NCBI RefSeq assembly: GCF_007754425.1
Contig: NZ_CP037452.1
Location: 6,675,164 to 6,739,163 of the forward strand
DNA from: Gimesia fumaroli
GTDB lineage: Bacteria; Planctomycetota; Planctomycetia; Planctomycetales; Planctomycetaceae
Length of the DNA stretch: 64,000 bases
Direction of reading: 5' to 3'
Below the pieces are notes generated by a model. That model made no database searches. It saw only the letters and a program-made list of their open reading frames with translations, and was not told where the DNA came from. This document shows positions 10,301 through 18,990 of the stretch, one piece after another (position 1 is the stretch's first letter; each line of letters begins with the position of its first letter). A program made the position numbers and the translations under genes.

Positions 10301-11775
10301 ACGCGGAAGAGATGATCGAGACGCTCGTCGACAAAATTAGCGACGAAGAGGCAGAACCGGAACAGCGCGCCGTCGCCGCCCGCGACCTGGTCAGCTTTCG
10401 TGCAGACGATGACAAAGTCGTCAGCAAGATCGTTGATCAGATTAATGCGCAGACACCGCCCAACCTTGCTGACAAATTCTTTGAAGCCATCGGACTCAGC
10501 CAATCAGAGTACGCTGGCGAACAAGTGATCGAAGCTTTCTCGTCTCTCACTCCCAGAATGAAATCGACGGCGGTCAGCATCATCCTCAGTAAACCTGCCT
10601 GGACCAAATCGTTGTTGAACGCCGCTGCAAAACGCCAATTTGATCTGAACGATTTGTCGCTCGAACAGAAACAGGCACTGCGTTCGTTTCCAGACGAAAC
10701 GCTTCGTATCCAAGCAGAGAAACTTCTCGCAATGGGAGGCGGACTTCCGGATGCCAATCGCGAGAAAGTGCTGCAGTCATTGATGCACGTAACAAAGGTC
10801 TCCGGTGATGTTGAAGCTGGCCGCGCCATTTTCAAAAAAGTTTGTGCGGCCTGTCATCAGCACGGCGAGATGGGGCATTCGATTGGACCAAACTTAACCG
10901 GCATGGCCGTCCATCCCAAAGCCGAGTTGTTAACACATATTCTCGATCCATCACGCAATGTGGAAGGCAATTTTCGGCTCTACAAAGTTTTGACGGTGGA
11001 TGGCAAGATAATCAATGGGATGCTGGCAGGTGAGAGCCGAACCAGTATCACAATTGTGGATTCCCAGGCAAAAAAATTCGATGTCCCCCGCGAAGATATC
11101 GATGAACTGATCGCGTCACGCAAATCGGTCATGCCGGAAGGATTTGAAAAACAGATTACCGAACAGCAACTAGCGGATCTATTAGAATTCCTCACGAACA
11201 AGGGACGCTTTCTACCGATTCCTCTGGACCGCTACGCCACTGCAGTCAGTACCAAACCGTTATTTCACGACGGCGAAAACGGACCCGATCAGATGATCTT
11301 CTCCGACTGGAAGCCCAAAACATTCAAAGAGATTCCGTTCGTCCTGACTGATCCCCATGGCCAGTCGACCCCCAATATGATTTTACTCAATGGACCTTTC
11401 GGCCCCCTGCCACCAAAGATGCCAAAAGCCGTTTCGCTGCCGTGTAATTCCAGAGCCAAAACGATTCACCTGTTGAGTGGTGTGGGCGGCTGGAGCTTCC
11501 CCGCCAGCAGAGAGAAGTCAGTTTCGATGATCGTACGCTTGCACTACGCCGACGGCCAGACAGAAGACCACCGGCTCCTCAACGGAGTCCACTTCGCCGA
11601 CTACATCCGCCGTGTCGACGTACCGGAAAGCGAATTCGCCTGGATGCTGAGAGGCCAGCAAATACGTTACCTCGGCGTCAAACCAAATCGTCAGGACAAA
11701 ATCACCAACATCGAACTCATCAAAGGGACCGACAACACCGCCCCCATCGTCATGGCCGTAACCATCGAACGCTAG
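7345..11775 (+). CDS. Secreted ThuA / PVC-type propeller / HEAT-repeat / cytochrome c fusion
   Basis: Large exported putative dehydrogenase of 1476 residues. The chosen ATG gives a clean signal peptide (to about residue 34, ending STASA); an in-frame ATG at 7345-90=7255 would add a non-signal-like leader. Domain order: ThuA-like class-I amidotransferase fold (about 35-245); PVC-type membrane-bound dehydrogenase propeller (about 310-680) with two acidic Ca-type loops, DTDGDHVADK and DTNGDDIADQ; HEAT-like helical repeats (about 690-1140); c-type haem motif CAACH near residue 1167 with a distal GPNLTGM Met ligand; and a C-terminal beta domain. The architecture is characteristic of Planctomycetes-Verrucomicrobia and is thought to oxidise sugars or alcohols. 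The substrate is unknown. Confidence 0.9.
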   Translation: MPLALQFTTRNTIRTFACLVSFLLLAISTSTASAKELDLLFIGDNGHHQPSRRFEELAPALLERGITLRYTDRMEDIDPKTLSQFDGLVLYANIDRIEDAQAKALLNYIAEGHGFIPLHCATYCWRNNKEIVALMGAQFQRHGGQVFTTEIARPNHPIMQGYNSFTSWDETYIHHLHNEKNRTVLEYRVQGDQAAGRIREPWTWIKTHGKGRVFYTAWGHDQRTFKNPGFQNLVERGIRWACGDDPTNVPAFSDPNIFTAPPMTELRHDLKKFEYVDVGPKIPNYTPGKKWGTQSAPRNLMQKPLPVEESIKHFVTPQGMAVRRYADERDFHSKPIAMTWDERGRLWVCETVDYPNELGKDRDRIRICEDTDGDHVADKFTVFAEGLSIPTAIVIVRGGAVVQNGTETIYLKDTNGDDIADQKTTLISNWTLGDTHGGVSNFRYGLDNWIWAMQGYNKSTPKFNGQATQSFGQGFWRFKLSQTDPPQVTDLEFIRSSDNNTWGLGISEEGLIFGSTANRNPSMFMPIPNRYYERVRGWAPSTLHSIADTYHFKPITEKIRQVDHHGGYTAAAGHALYTARTFPQQWWNKTAFVCGPTGHLVGTYVLRRNGANYESTSPINLLASDDEWSAPVLAEVGPDGAVWVIDWYNYIVQHNPTPHGFKTGKGRAYESDLRDKKHGRIYRVVPVTKKGDNLHDADSLANKSNKELVDVLKHPSFVWRLQAQRLLIERNADDVLQSLVPLVGDQSVDETGLNVGAIHALHTLKGLGYVQLDTRFKAAGFVTRCLENGLTHPSAGVRRNAIAVLPTDKLGLQLLLAHRRLFDDPDTQVRLQAILTLADLPASDQAGKLVAELAAKETDGILIDGLTSAAAAHAIPFLQSVTSQKARPSANANIQIARAIAEHIARGRPDVETLQSIISGMQDANPAVVSAILNGLTEGLPTKFTITRSASLDSALVSTFKSVDAGSKVKLIQLANQCHTAALNEYAEEMIETLVDKISDEEAEPEQRAVAARDLVSFRADDDKVVSKIVDQINAQTPPNLADKFFEAIGLSQSEYAGEQVIEAFSSLTPRMKSTAVSIILSKPAWTKSLLNAAAKRQFDLNDLSLEQKQALRSFPDETLRIQAEKLLAMGGGLPDANREKVLQSLMHVTKVSGDVEAGRAIFKKVCAACHQHGEMGHSIGPNLTGMAVHPKAELLTHILDPSRNVEGNFRLYKVLTVDGKIINGMLAGESRTSITIVDSQAKKFDVPREDIDELIASRKSVMPEGFEKQITEQQLADLLEFLTNKGRFLPIPLDRYATAVSTKPLFHDGENGPDQMIFSDWKPKTFKEIPFVLTDPHGQSTPNMILLNGPFGPLPPKMPKAVSLPCNSRAKTIHLLSGVGGWSFPASREKSVSMIVRLHYADGQTEDHRLLNGVHFADYIRRVDVPESEFAWMLRGQQIRYLGVKPNRQDKITNIELIKGTDNTAPIVMAVTIER

Positions 11776-11903
11776 AAGCAAATTCAATCACTTCAACCTG
11801 TTTTTTCAGCCCGTCCCAGTCTCAACGATCGAGTCCTGGCATTGCCTAGCGATTCGATTATAATGAAGTTTGATCTTAGCAATTCTCCTTGGGCAAACAT
11901 TCC

Positions 11904-12662
11904 ATGGCACGTAATTGGACTCGTGATGATTTGATTCTGGCGATGAGCCTTTATTGCCGCTTGCCTTTCGGGAAGTTTCATCAAAGAAACTCTGACGTCA
12001 TTCAACTGGCGGAACGCATTCAACGCACACCCTCAAGCGTTGCCATGAAGCTCTCCAACTTGGCATCCCTGGATCCACACCACCAGGAACGAGGCGTTAA
12101 AGGCCTTTCAGGGGCTTCTAAATCGGATCGAAATATCTGGCAAGAATTCCATTCAGACTGGGAAGGACTTGCTGTCGAGAGCATGCGTCTCGAATCAAAG
12201 TTTCAACTTCGACCGGCTGAGCCTTCTCTTGAACAATCACCTCAATTCACGGGAGAAACCGAATCCACACGCATTACAAAAGTTCGACTTGCTCAGCAAT
12301 TCTTCAGGTCAACCGTCTTAGCCTCTTACGACTTTCGCTGCTGTGTGACAAAAATTGATCTGAAAGAACTCCTCATCGCCAGCCACATTGTTCCCTGGAG
12401 TGAAGATCCTGCCAAACGAGCCGACCCTCATAACGGACTCTGCCTGAACGCACTTCATGACAAAGCCTTTGACCGTGGTTTGATTACACTGGATGAGGAC
12501 TACCGTCTTGTTTATTCTCGACAGTTACGTGAGTCATTCACCGTCGAAGCCATGAACCGAATCTTCAAGCCGTACGAGAATCAGCAGATCCAGATTCCTT
12601 TACGATTCCGCCCCGATCAGAAATGCCTTGAAAAACATAGAAACAAAGTCTTTATTGCTTAG
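11904..12662 (+). CDS. HNH endonuclease-family protein
   Basis: Putative nuclease of 252 residues. The C-terminal half has the HNH (HNH_2-type) signature: SHIVPW supplies the first His, NGLCLN the Asn and LHDKAFD the final His. Two cysteines (CC in DFRCCVTK) lie just upstream. The N-terminal 100 residues resemble a helix-turn-helix-like module (TRDDLILAMSLYCRLPFGKF... RTPSSVAMKLSNLASLDP) seen at the front of related restriction-like proteins. The ATG is preferred over an upstream TTG at 11889. No methyltransferase or other defence gene is adjacent, so it is a solitary nuclease; a restriction role is only inference. Confidence 0.8.
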   Translation: MARNWTRDDLILAMSLYCRLPFGKFHQRNSDVIQLAERIQRTPSSVAMKLSNLASLDPHHQERGVKGLSGASKSDRNIWQEFHSDWEGLAVESMRLESKFQLRPAEPSLEQSPQFTGETESTRITKVRLAQQFFRSTVLASYDFRCCVTKIDLKELLIASHIVPWSEDPAKRADPHNGLCLNALHDKAFDRGLITLDEDYRLVYSRQLRESFTVEAMNRIFKPYENQQIQIPLRFRPDQKCLEKHRNKVFIA

Positions 12663-12686
12663 CCACAAACTTTTAGAAAGCCTGCC

Positions 12687-13958
12687 ATGTCATTCATCCC
12701 ACCTCTGACTCGTCGTAACTTTCTGCAAACATCTCTGTCTTCCCTGGCTGCGGTTTCTGGTGTTATGACTGTGCAGGCGGAGTCTTCTTCTCAACCGTTA
12801 ATCAAGTCGATCAGCAAAAATACGCTGTTTCGTAATCGGGATGGTTACGGGGCGACCTGGTTTCATCCGCGGGGGTGCATGGTTCCCGGTGCGAAGGGGC
12901 AACCCACGTTTCTCATGAATCTGCAGGAGATCGGCGGCTCTGATTATTTTGGTCAGGTCCATTGGACAGAATCAACGGATCAAGGCAAAACCTGGAGTCC
13001 ACCGAAGCCGATCGCTGCACTGGGCCGTGATGCAGTCAAAGAACATCCGGGATTGAAAGCGGGCGTGTGTGATGTCACGCCTCAATATCATCCGCAAACC
13101 GGGTCGGTGCTCGCACTCGGTCATGTAGTCTTTTATCGTGGTCCCCGGTTTGCGAAAGGAGATCAGCTCTCTCGTTATCCCGTGTATGTCACTCGCGACA
13201 AAGACGGCTCCTGGTCGAAACGGAAGATTCTGAAGTGGGATGATCCCCGCGGCGCTGAAATCTATACCAATAACTGCGGCCAGCGCATCGTAATGCCCAA
13301 CGGCAATATCATGATGTCATTCACATTCGGCCCCGGGAAGCAGCCGCGAATGGTGGCCGGCGTTCGCTGTTCGTTTGACGATTCGGAATTGAAAATTATC
13401 GAAGTGGGACCGCCCCTGAAAAATGAAGTCGGGCGGGGTCTGCTCGAACCTTCGATCACCCGCTTTGGAGATCAGTTCTTCATGACGATTCGCGCCGAAG
13501 ACCTGCATGGTTATGTCGCGGTCAGTCCCGATGGTTTGAATTACAATCGAAAAACGGAGTGGGCGTTTGACGATGGCACACCAATCGGCATGTCGACCAC
13601 ACAACAGCACTGGCTCACCCATTCTGACGGCCTGTTTCTGGTTTATACACGCAAAGATGCGATGAACAAAAATGTGATCCGCTGGCGTTCGCCGTTGTGG
13701 GTCGCACAAGTCGATCCAGAGAAACTGTGCCTGATTCGCGAAACCGAACGCGTGGTGCTGCCGCTGCAGGGGGATGGCGTGAACGATCCCAACAAGGTCG
13801 CGCTGATGGGCAACTTCGATGTCACGAACCTCAGCCCGGAGGAATCCTGCGTCACCGTCGGCGAATGGCTGCCTCGCGGTGGAGCAAAAGGAAACGTCCT
13901 GCTCGGTCGCATCAAATGGAACCAGCCGAATCGACTCGTGACAGATTCAACCGAATAA
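12687..13958 (+). CDS. Tat-exported sialidase-like (BNR/Asp-box) protein
   Basis: Exported six-bladed-propeller protein of 423 residues, of the exo-alpha-sialidase / BNR-repeat type common in planctomycetes. The N-terminus has a twin-arginine motif (RRNFLQTSL) and an Ala-rich hydrophobic core. An Asp-box (STDQGKTW, residues about 96-103) marks the propeller. Whether it hydrolyses sialic acids or another glycan cannot be told; a full sialidase catalytic set was not verified. It starts 24 nt after the HNH gene and ends only 9 nt from the convergent M56 gene. Confidence 0.75.
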   Translation: MSFIPPLTRRNFLQTSLSSLAAVSGVMTVQAESSSQPLIKSISKNTLFRNRDGYGATWFHPRGCMVPGAKGQPTFLMNLQEIGGSDYFGQVHWTESTDQGKTWSPPKPIAALGRDAVKEHPGLKAGVCDVTPQYHPQTGSVLALGHVVFYRGPRFAKGDQLSRYPVYVTRDKDGSWSKRKILKWDDPRGAEIYTNNCGQRIVMPNGNIMMSFTFGPGKQPRMVAGVRCSFDDSELKIIEVGPPLKNEVGRGLLEPSITRFGDQFFMTIRAEDLHGYVAVSPDGLNYNRKTEWAFDDGTPIGMSTTQQHWLTHSDGLFLVYTRKDAMNKNVIRWRSPLWVAQVDPEKLCLIRETERVVLPLQGDGVNDPNKVALMGNFDVTNLSPEESCVTVGEWLPRGGAKGNVLLGRIKWNQPNRLVTDSTE

Positions 13959-13967
13959 ACAAGTTTT

Positions 13968-16900
13968 TCACTGCAAGATTAATTTCAAAACCAATCGGAC
14001 ATTCGCTTTCTTAGTGGGTCGATCAAAGAGGACCATCGTAGACGAACCAGTGCGCACCACAGGAGCGCCTGCCACCGATGGTTCATCTGTTACGATGGGA
14101 ACACGAGGGACGAGGATCTCCTCGACCGTTTTTTCATCAAAGCGAAATTTCACCTGAGACAAATCCTCATCCTGTGAATGGTAGGCGATCTGAAACGACA
14201 GATTATGAAGCCCCGCAGAAAGTTCTTTCTCCGCGATTTCCTGCACAACCGGTTTGCCTCCTGATTGATCTTCCAGCGTGAATCGAAGTCGCGCGGTTTT
14301 ACCGTGGGGAATCAAAACATCCCAAGAATGCCAGTTCTGAGAAGAACCTCGTCCCCCTGCCACCATCATTTCATCTGTCGCGATATCCAGCGGCTGAAAT
14401 TCAGCCGACTTTTCCGGCACCACCTGATACAGCGGCACGCCGTCATAGCTCTGTGTCACAGGTCCCATAAACTGATTTTGTCGTCCATCCCAATAAATCT
14501 TACGGGGAACTTCAATCCCGTTCGAGAGCATTCCTCCCCGTGTGCGATCAAATTGTTTGCCTTTGAGCTGTTGCACACCCAGGCCAAACTCGACATAGCC
14601 TGATTCAGCCAGGGGAGACGACGGTCTGAAGGTCCCGTGCCAGCTGAACACATTTTTGTTTGTATAAACAGTCAACAGCGGCTTGGTTTCTGCACCAATA
14701 CGATAACAGCACAATTTCTTATTAAATGGTCCAAATGTTTCTGAAGTGGACGTCAACAGGATAATATCGTCCGTCCCCCCCATGCAGGTCAGAATCGGCT
14801 CCATCTCCATCCCGCCAGATTCAACCGGGTCACCAAAGCTGCGGATCAATGAACCGTCTGACGTATTGAATACAAACGCCACCACTGGAGCCTTCTTTGG
14901 CTCAGGCGTAGCCGGTTTCCAGTCCGGCTCTTGAGGTTGCGCTGGTTGACCCGGCGTCTGTTTTTCAGGTTGCGCAGCTTTTAATGGTCTCTCGACAGGC
15001 GCAACCTGGCAGAGAACCACGGTCCGCTCACCCCGGTCCGTCGGAATCGTTCGATAAGCGAAAAACTCATCTTCCTCTTTCTCGCGTTCGTTCGCATTCT
15101 GACGATAAAAATTCGGCTGCGAATATTTATAGTACTGTGTCCCGTCCGGCAGCTTCTTATATTTTTGCAACTCATACACGTCCCAGTTCATCTGGTTCAA
15201 GCGGATAAACAGGTCCGTCCCTTCCTCCCGCATCCGTCTGGATCGGGCGGCCCAGTCCAGCTGTCTTTGAATCTGAATCGGCGTTGCCGCATCATAGTTG
15301 ACGGTTTCCAACAACCGTTTGAACAAAACCAGTGACGGCGATTTCCTAAACGCATCCAATACCTGTTTGGGAGAATTCCCGCCGAATGTTTCATAGGGAA
15401 CCAGTTCTACTTCCACATCATGCAGATTCTTTATTTCTCTTATTATTGGTTTGGAAACAATCAACAGATGCCTGCGCTCATCAGAATCGAGGGGAACCAT
15501 CAAGTGCTTGTAAATCGGGACGTCCTGGCTGATGTCGCCTTTCAATATCACTCGCATCCGGGTCACCGTTTGATCATTCACTCTCAGAGGCAGGCGGAGA
15601 CTGGCCTTTCCATTGACATCTGTCGTTCCTGTCGGGACAGTCCCAAAGCGTTGTTTCGACCAGACATGCCAATTGTCAGGCGCGTTCTTAAATGTGATTT
15701 CGCTCACCGTCAGTTTAAGCATGGGTAGAGGCGCCCCCTTGTCATCCATCACGATCACTTTATGAGAGACAATCGGCAACAAATTCTCCATCGTGATCGT
15801 TCGCTGTAACGTTTTCTCTGCCGTTAGATCAATGACCGCGTAATGACTGGGAAACGACGAATCAATCGTAGGATAAGCAGGCATAGTGACCCTTGGGGCC
15901 TTGGCATAAAATTTCTGTCGCCCCTGTGTCGGCAGGTTGCGCACACGGGCGATTCCCTTGCTATCAGTCTTCACCTCTAAAAAAGTGGAATTGGCCCAGT
16001 CGTGCAGGCGCTTCGCCTGCACGGGATCCTGCTGTCTGACAAGAGATGCCTTGGATAGGACTTCATTGGTCGGAAAAAATTCTTTCCCTCCCAGAAACAG
16101 ACCACGCGGATTAAATTTTACCTTAGCATCAGAAATCGGGGGACCCGTCGGATGAAACACCGTCACATCCAGAGCAGCCGAACGCGTGCACGGCACTGTA
16201 ATTTCTGTTTTCGCCTGTCCTTTCGGTAGCGGAAACAATTGAGGTCGGAAAACATTCGGATCTTTGCTGAACGCTTCCAGTAACGAGACATCGCCGGCGT
16301 CATGCAGCCTTAAATACTCAGCCAGAGTTGTTTCTGCAAGCCGGATCGACTGAAAACCTTCCACCAGAGCAAACATCTGCACGTGCCCGCCTGCGGGCAG
16401 TGATTCGAATACAAAGGTACCGTCTTTCTTCACGAACGCCGTATCCTGCCAGGTCCAGCCGCCAATTCGATGCCCCTCTCCCTCGTTGATGTATAGTTCA
16501 ACGCATCCATTTTTGATCGGTCGCGGCACGTTCTCATCGAGGCGTCCCTCCAGTCGAATGCCGGGACGCAAGGTCGCGACAATCGTCCCATCCTGCGTGA
16601 CTTGTTCCGGCTTCGTCACATCAATCAGCTTACTAAACAGAATCGGTCCTTCACCGCTGCCATCAACGACCCGCATCCAGCGACGGTCCGGGCTCAGCAC
16701 CGGCGAAGTAAAATAACCGACGTGATCTTTGTCCCGTTTGAATTCTCGTCCGAAGAGATTTGAATCTTCCAATAACGGGTATGCATCTTTCAGCGGCTTT
16801 CCGTTCGCGTCAACGGCTTTGACGCGGATCACTAAGCCCGGCTGCTCTTTTCTGTTTTTCTCAGTGTTCTCTTTTTTTGCGTTCTCTTGTTCTGTTGAAG

Positions 16901-18188
16901 ATGGTTTCGAGTCCTCCGTTTTCTGCTCTAGTTCAACAGTCTCAGTTTTTTGTGCAACGGCCTGGGGAATGAGTTTGATTGAAGCCACGCCGAGGAAGAA
17001 TAACACAGCGATCAGAAGGACGGCAGTACGACGAGCCCGTCTCAGAGTTCCAAATGGCTGTGGCGATTCGAGCCACTTTAGTCTTCGTAGCATGAACGAG
17101 CGGTCTGCCATCGCCAGCACAGTCGAGTTCGTTTCTGCTCCCTGCCGACGTAAAGTCCACTGCGCCAACATTTGTCGATAGGCATCAAATCCATCAATTG
17201 AATCTGCAGCACATGCATCAGACATATGCTCACACGCCAAGCGATGCTGTGAGGTCAATCGCCAGACCAGCGGATGAAACCACCAGAGTGCGGTCACAAT
17301 CCGAGACAGTAAATCCCACAGAGAATCGCAGCCGGCGATATGGGATAGTTCATGCATCAAGACGGCACGGCGTTCCTCATCCGAGAGAGACTCGCTCCAC
17401 GAATCCGGCAGAAAGATACTGGGCCGCAGTAAGCCCGCTGTGCAGGGACCATTGATGGCTGTGGAAACACAGACGCGGGGAACAGAATGCAGGGACAGAT
17501 TTCTCGCCAGCATTTCACACTCGCATTGAATCAATTCCGACGCTGCCTGGGAGGTTTGCAGCAACTGTTTGGCCTGCCTGATCTGAAACCCGATTTTCAA
17601 CAGCAACAGGAAACATCCAGCAAGCCAACAGACCCCGAGCCAATCAAACAGGGAAACGGCCGACTTATTGCCAGATGATTCGACGGGGATTATACCGCCC
17701 TTTATTGTACTGATTTGCCTCTCATTCCGGGGACTCTCATAGATGCTGCCAACGGGAGAACCTGGGGCAACCGAAGGGGGTTCAACATTGTTTTCAGGAA
17801 CCATCACCGTCGTCTCAGAATCGCGTCTGGCAGGCTCCAGCAGGCTTGATTCCGTTCCGACGATGACTGGTTCTCTGATCCTCTCGGATGTCTGCTCAAG
17901 TGGTTGATTCGGGGGAGTGCCCTGTATTACTGTCTCAATAGTTTTGGGCATCGTCATTATCGGCTGAGAAACTTCCACTTCCGACAGCGCTGGTAAGACA
18001 GCGAGCGTTGTTGCAGGCAGACAGGCATAAACCACGGGGAACCCAAATCCGGCGATAATCATGCAGCGGGTAATCAACACCGACCAGCGCGGATTTTGTT
18101 TCGCTGAAACCCGCAGTGACAGCCAGCCAATCGCCAGGACGATGCTCAGTCGGATTACAATGTCGATAGCTGGATTCGAATTCAGCAT
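13968..18188 (-). CDS. BlaR1/M56-family membrane metalloprotease with giant exported C-terminus
   Basis: Integral-membrane zinc protease of the BlaR1/MecR1 family, 1406 residues versus about 600 for BlaR1. TM helices lie near residues 7-25, 40-66, 180-200 and 387-405. The HEXXH motif HELSH is at 279-283, with downstream ACEHMSD as the probable third ligand region. After the last helix about 1000 residues are exported. They contain repeated beta-sandwich-like segments (KAVDANGKPLKDAYPLL, DVTVFHPTGPPISDAKVKF) that resemble carboxypeptidase-regulatory/Ig-like repeats, not the penicillin-binding sensor of BlaR1. It lies 63 nt downstream of the blaI-like gene in the same operon. Inference: senses an external signal and inactivates the repressor. 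Confidence 0.88.
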   Translation of the reverse strand: MLNSNPAIDIVIRLSIVLAIGWLSLRVSAKQNPRWSVLITRCMIIAGFGFPVVYACLPATTLAVLPALSEVEVSQPIMTMPKTIETVIQGTPPNQPLEQTSERIREPVIVGTESSLLEPARRDSETTVMVPENNVEPPSVAPGSPVGSIYESPRNERQISTIKGGIIPVESSGNKSAVSLFDWLGVCWLAGCFLLLLKIGFQIRQAKQLLQTSQAASELIQCECEMLARNLSLHSVPRVCVSTAINGPCTAGLLRPSIFLPDSWSESLSDEERRAVLMHELSHIAGCDSLWDLLSRIVTALWWFHPLVWRLTSQHRLACEHMSDACAADSIDGFDAYRQMLAQWTLRRQGAETNSTVLAMADRSFMLRRLKWLESPQPFGTLRRARRTAVLLIAVLFFLGVASIKLIPQAVAQKTETVELEQKTEDSKPSSTEQENAKKENTEKNRKEQPGLVIRVKAVDANGKPLKDAYPLLEDSNLFGREFKRDKDHVGYFTSPVLSPDRRWMRVVDGSGEGPILFSKLIDVTKPEQVTQDGTIVATLRPGIRLEGRLDENVPRPIKNGCVELYINEGEGHRIGGWTWQDTAFVKKDGTFVFESLPAGGHVQMFALVEGFQSIRLAETTLAEYLRLHDAGDVSLLEAFSKDPNVFRPQLFPLPKGQAKTEITVPCTRSAALDVTVFHPTGPPISDAKVKFNPRGLFLGGKEFFPTNEVLSKASLVRQQDPVQAKRLHDWANSTFLEVKTDSKGIARVRNLPTQGRQKFYAKAPRVTMPAYPTIDSSFPSHYAVIDLTAEKTLQRTITMENLLPIVSHKVIVMDDKGAPLPMLKLTVSEITFKNAPDNWHVWSKQRFGTVPTGTTDVNGKASLRLPLRVNDQTVTRMRVILKGDISQDVPIYKHLMVPLDSDERRHLLIVSKPIIREIKNLHDVEVELVPYETFGGNSPKQVLDAFRKSPSLVLFKRLLETVNYDAATPIQIQRQLDWAARSRRMREEGTDLFIRLNQMNWDVYELQKYKKLPDGTQYYKYSQPNFYRQNANEREKEEDEFFAYRTIPTDRGERTVVLCQVAPVERPLKAAQPEKQTPGQPAQPQEPDWKPATPEPKKAPVVAFVFNTSDGSLIRSFGDPVESGGMEMEPILTCMGGTDDIILLTSTSETFGPFNKKLCCYRIGAETKPLLTVYTNKNVFSWHGTFRPSSPLAESGYVEFGLGVQQLKGKQFDRTRGGMLSNGIEVPRKIYWDGRQNQFMGPVTQSYDGVPLYQVVPEKSAEFQPLDIATDEMMVAGGRGSSQNWHSWDVLIPHGKTARLRFTLEDQSGGKPVVQEIAEKELSAGLHNLSFQIAYHSQDEDLSQVKFRFDEKTVEEILVPRVPIVTDEPSVAGAPVVRTGSSTMVLFDRPTKKANVRLVLKLILQ

Positions 18189-18251
18189 CTGCGTATCCTT
18201 TTCAAAGCCAGAACGCCAGGCGATCGGCAGGAACGTGATTCTTTTTTTCGT

Positions 18252-18608
18252 TTACTTTTCGCTGTTGGCAATTTTCTTCAGCTGTCTGAGTTCCTCAGGA
18301 GTGAGCCGTTCTTTCTCGGCCAATTCCATCAACAATTGTCCGGTGGAACCGCCGGTAAAGACTTCGGCCAGCCGCCGCACCATCTGGCGAAAGTGAGTCT
18401 CGCGTCGTAATTTAGGGGAATAGACATACGCTCGCCCTTCGCGTTTTCGCGTCAGTAATCCACGCTCGACCATGCCCACGAGCACACTGCGCAACGTGCC
18501 ATTATCAATGTCCCAGCCGAACGCGGCCTGAATCGCTGCCGGTTTCTGTGGTGCGTCTTCCCATAACAGACGCAGTATCTCCAGTTCATTTTGATTAGGT
18601 TGATCCAT
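18252..18608 (-). CDS. BlaI/MecI/CopY-family transcriptional repressor
   Basis: Winged-helix repressor of 118 residues. The N-terminal wing-HTH covers about residues 5-70 (NELEILRLLWE ... GTLRSVLVGMVERGLLTRKREGRAYVYSP). The C-terminal dimerisation helices contain the segment normally cleaved during induction. The start is set at the ATG because AGAGG lies about 8 nt upstream; TTG 18626 and GTG 18611 are in frame. It is first in an operon with the M56 protease-receptor, the classical BlaI-BlaR1 pairing. Two perfect palindromes upstream (18656-18670 and 18693-18715) are candidate operators for autoregulation. Targets other than its own operon are unknown. Confidence 0.92.
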   Translation of the reverse strand: MDQPNQNELEILRLLWEDAPQKPAAIQAAFGWDIDNGTLRSVLVGMVERGLLTRKREGRAYVYSPKLRRETHFRQMVRRLAEVFTGGSTGQLLMELAEKERLTPEELRQLKKIANSEK

Positions 18609-18640
18609 CACAGTGCCTCTGATCAAAAACTCAATAGGGT

Positions 18641-18670
18641 TAGACTACATCGAACTGTGATCATTTCACA
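18641..18670. promoter_or_regulatory. Candidate BlaI-type operator (ACTACA half-site and TGTGA-N5-TCACA palindrome)
   Basis: TAGACTACAT (18641-18650) contains an ACTACA half-site like those of mycobacterial BlaI boxes. Next to it is a perfect palindrome, TGTGA-TCATT-TCACA (18656-18670). Both lie 33-63 nt upstream of the repressor's start, where an autoregulatory operator would be expected. Confidence 0.5.
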
Positions 18671-18692
18671 CCTCAACCTATAATGCAAGACG

Positions 18693-18715
18693 AATGTGTG
18701 TATTTTTCACACATT
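18693..18715. promoter_or_regulatory. Perfect palindrome AATGTGTG-N7-CACACATT
   Basis: Eight-bp perfect arms (18693-18700 and 18708-18715) surround an A/T spacer, about 90 nt upstream of the blaI-like start. The TGTG/CACA content matches the nearer palindrome, suggesting a second site for the same regulator. A run of T's in the spacer, and none after it, argues against a terminator. Confidence 0.45.
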
Positions 18716-18724
18716 GTTTGAAAG

Positions 18725-18990
18725 TGCCCCACCTGAAAGAACAAAAAGTAGATTTTCCTTTTTGTCTCTCGCTGATCAAAGTCCCCTTGACGCGACCGCA
18801 CCGTTCTAGATGATCTTCGATCTGCGTCGCGCGCGAGAACAGTACAGATTCAGTAGAATTAATCTGCATCGGTTCAAAAAGAGCACTATAAAAGTGACTG
18901 GTTTCAGAGCGATTTTTCAAAACCATGCTCACCTGCACCCGACGCATCAACGCACTTCGACCCGCATTCAACCGCACTCGACTCTGATTC
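18725..18990 (-). repeat. Dispersed degenerate repeat, copy B
   Basis: Reverse-complement counterpart of the copy at 65-330. Plus-strand positions of the shared blocks are CCCACCTGA (18728-18736), GCTGATC (18771-18777), CGTCGCGCGCGAG (18825-18837), AGCACTAT (18882-18889) and CCTGCACC (18932-18939). Order and spacing match copy A except for a 17-nt gap between the last two blocks of copy A. Confidence 0.65.
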
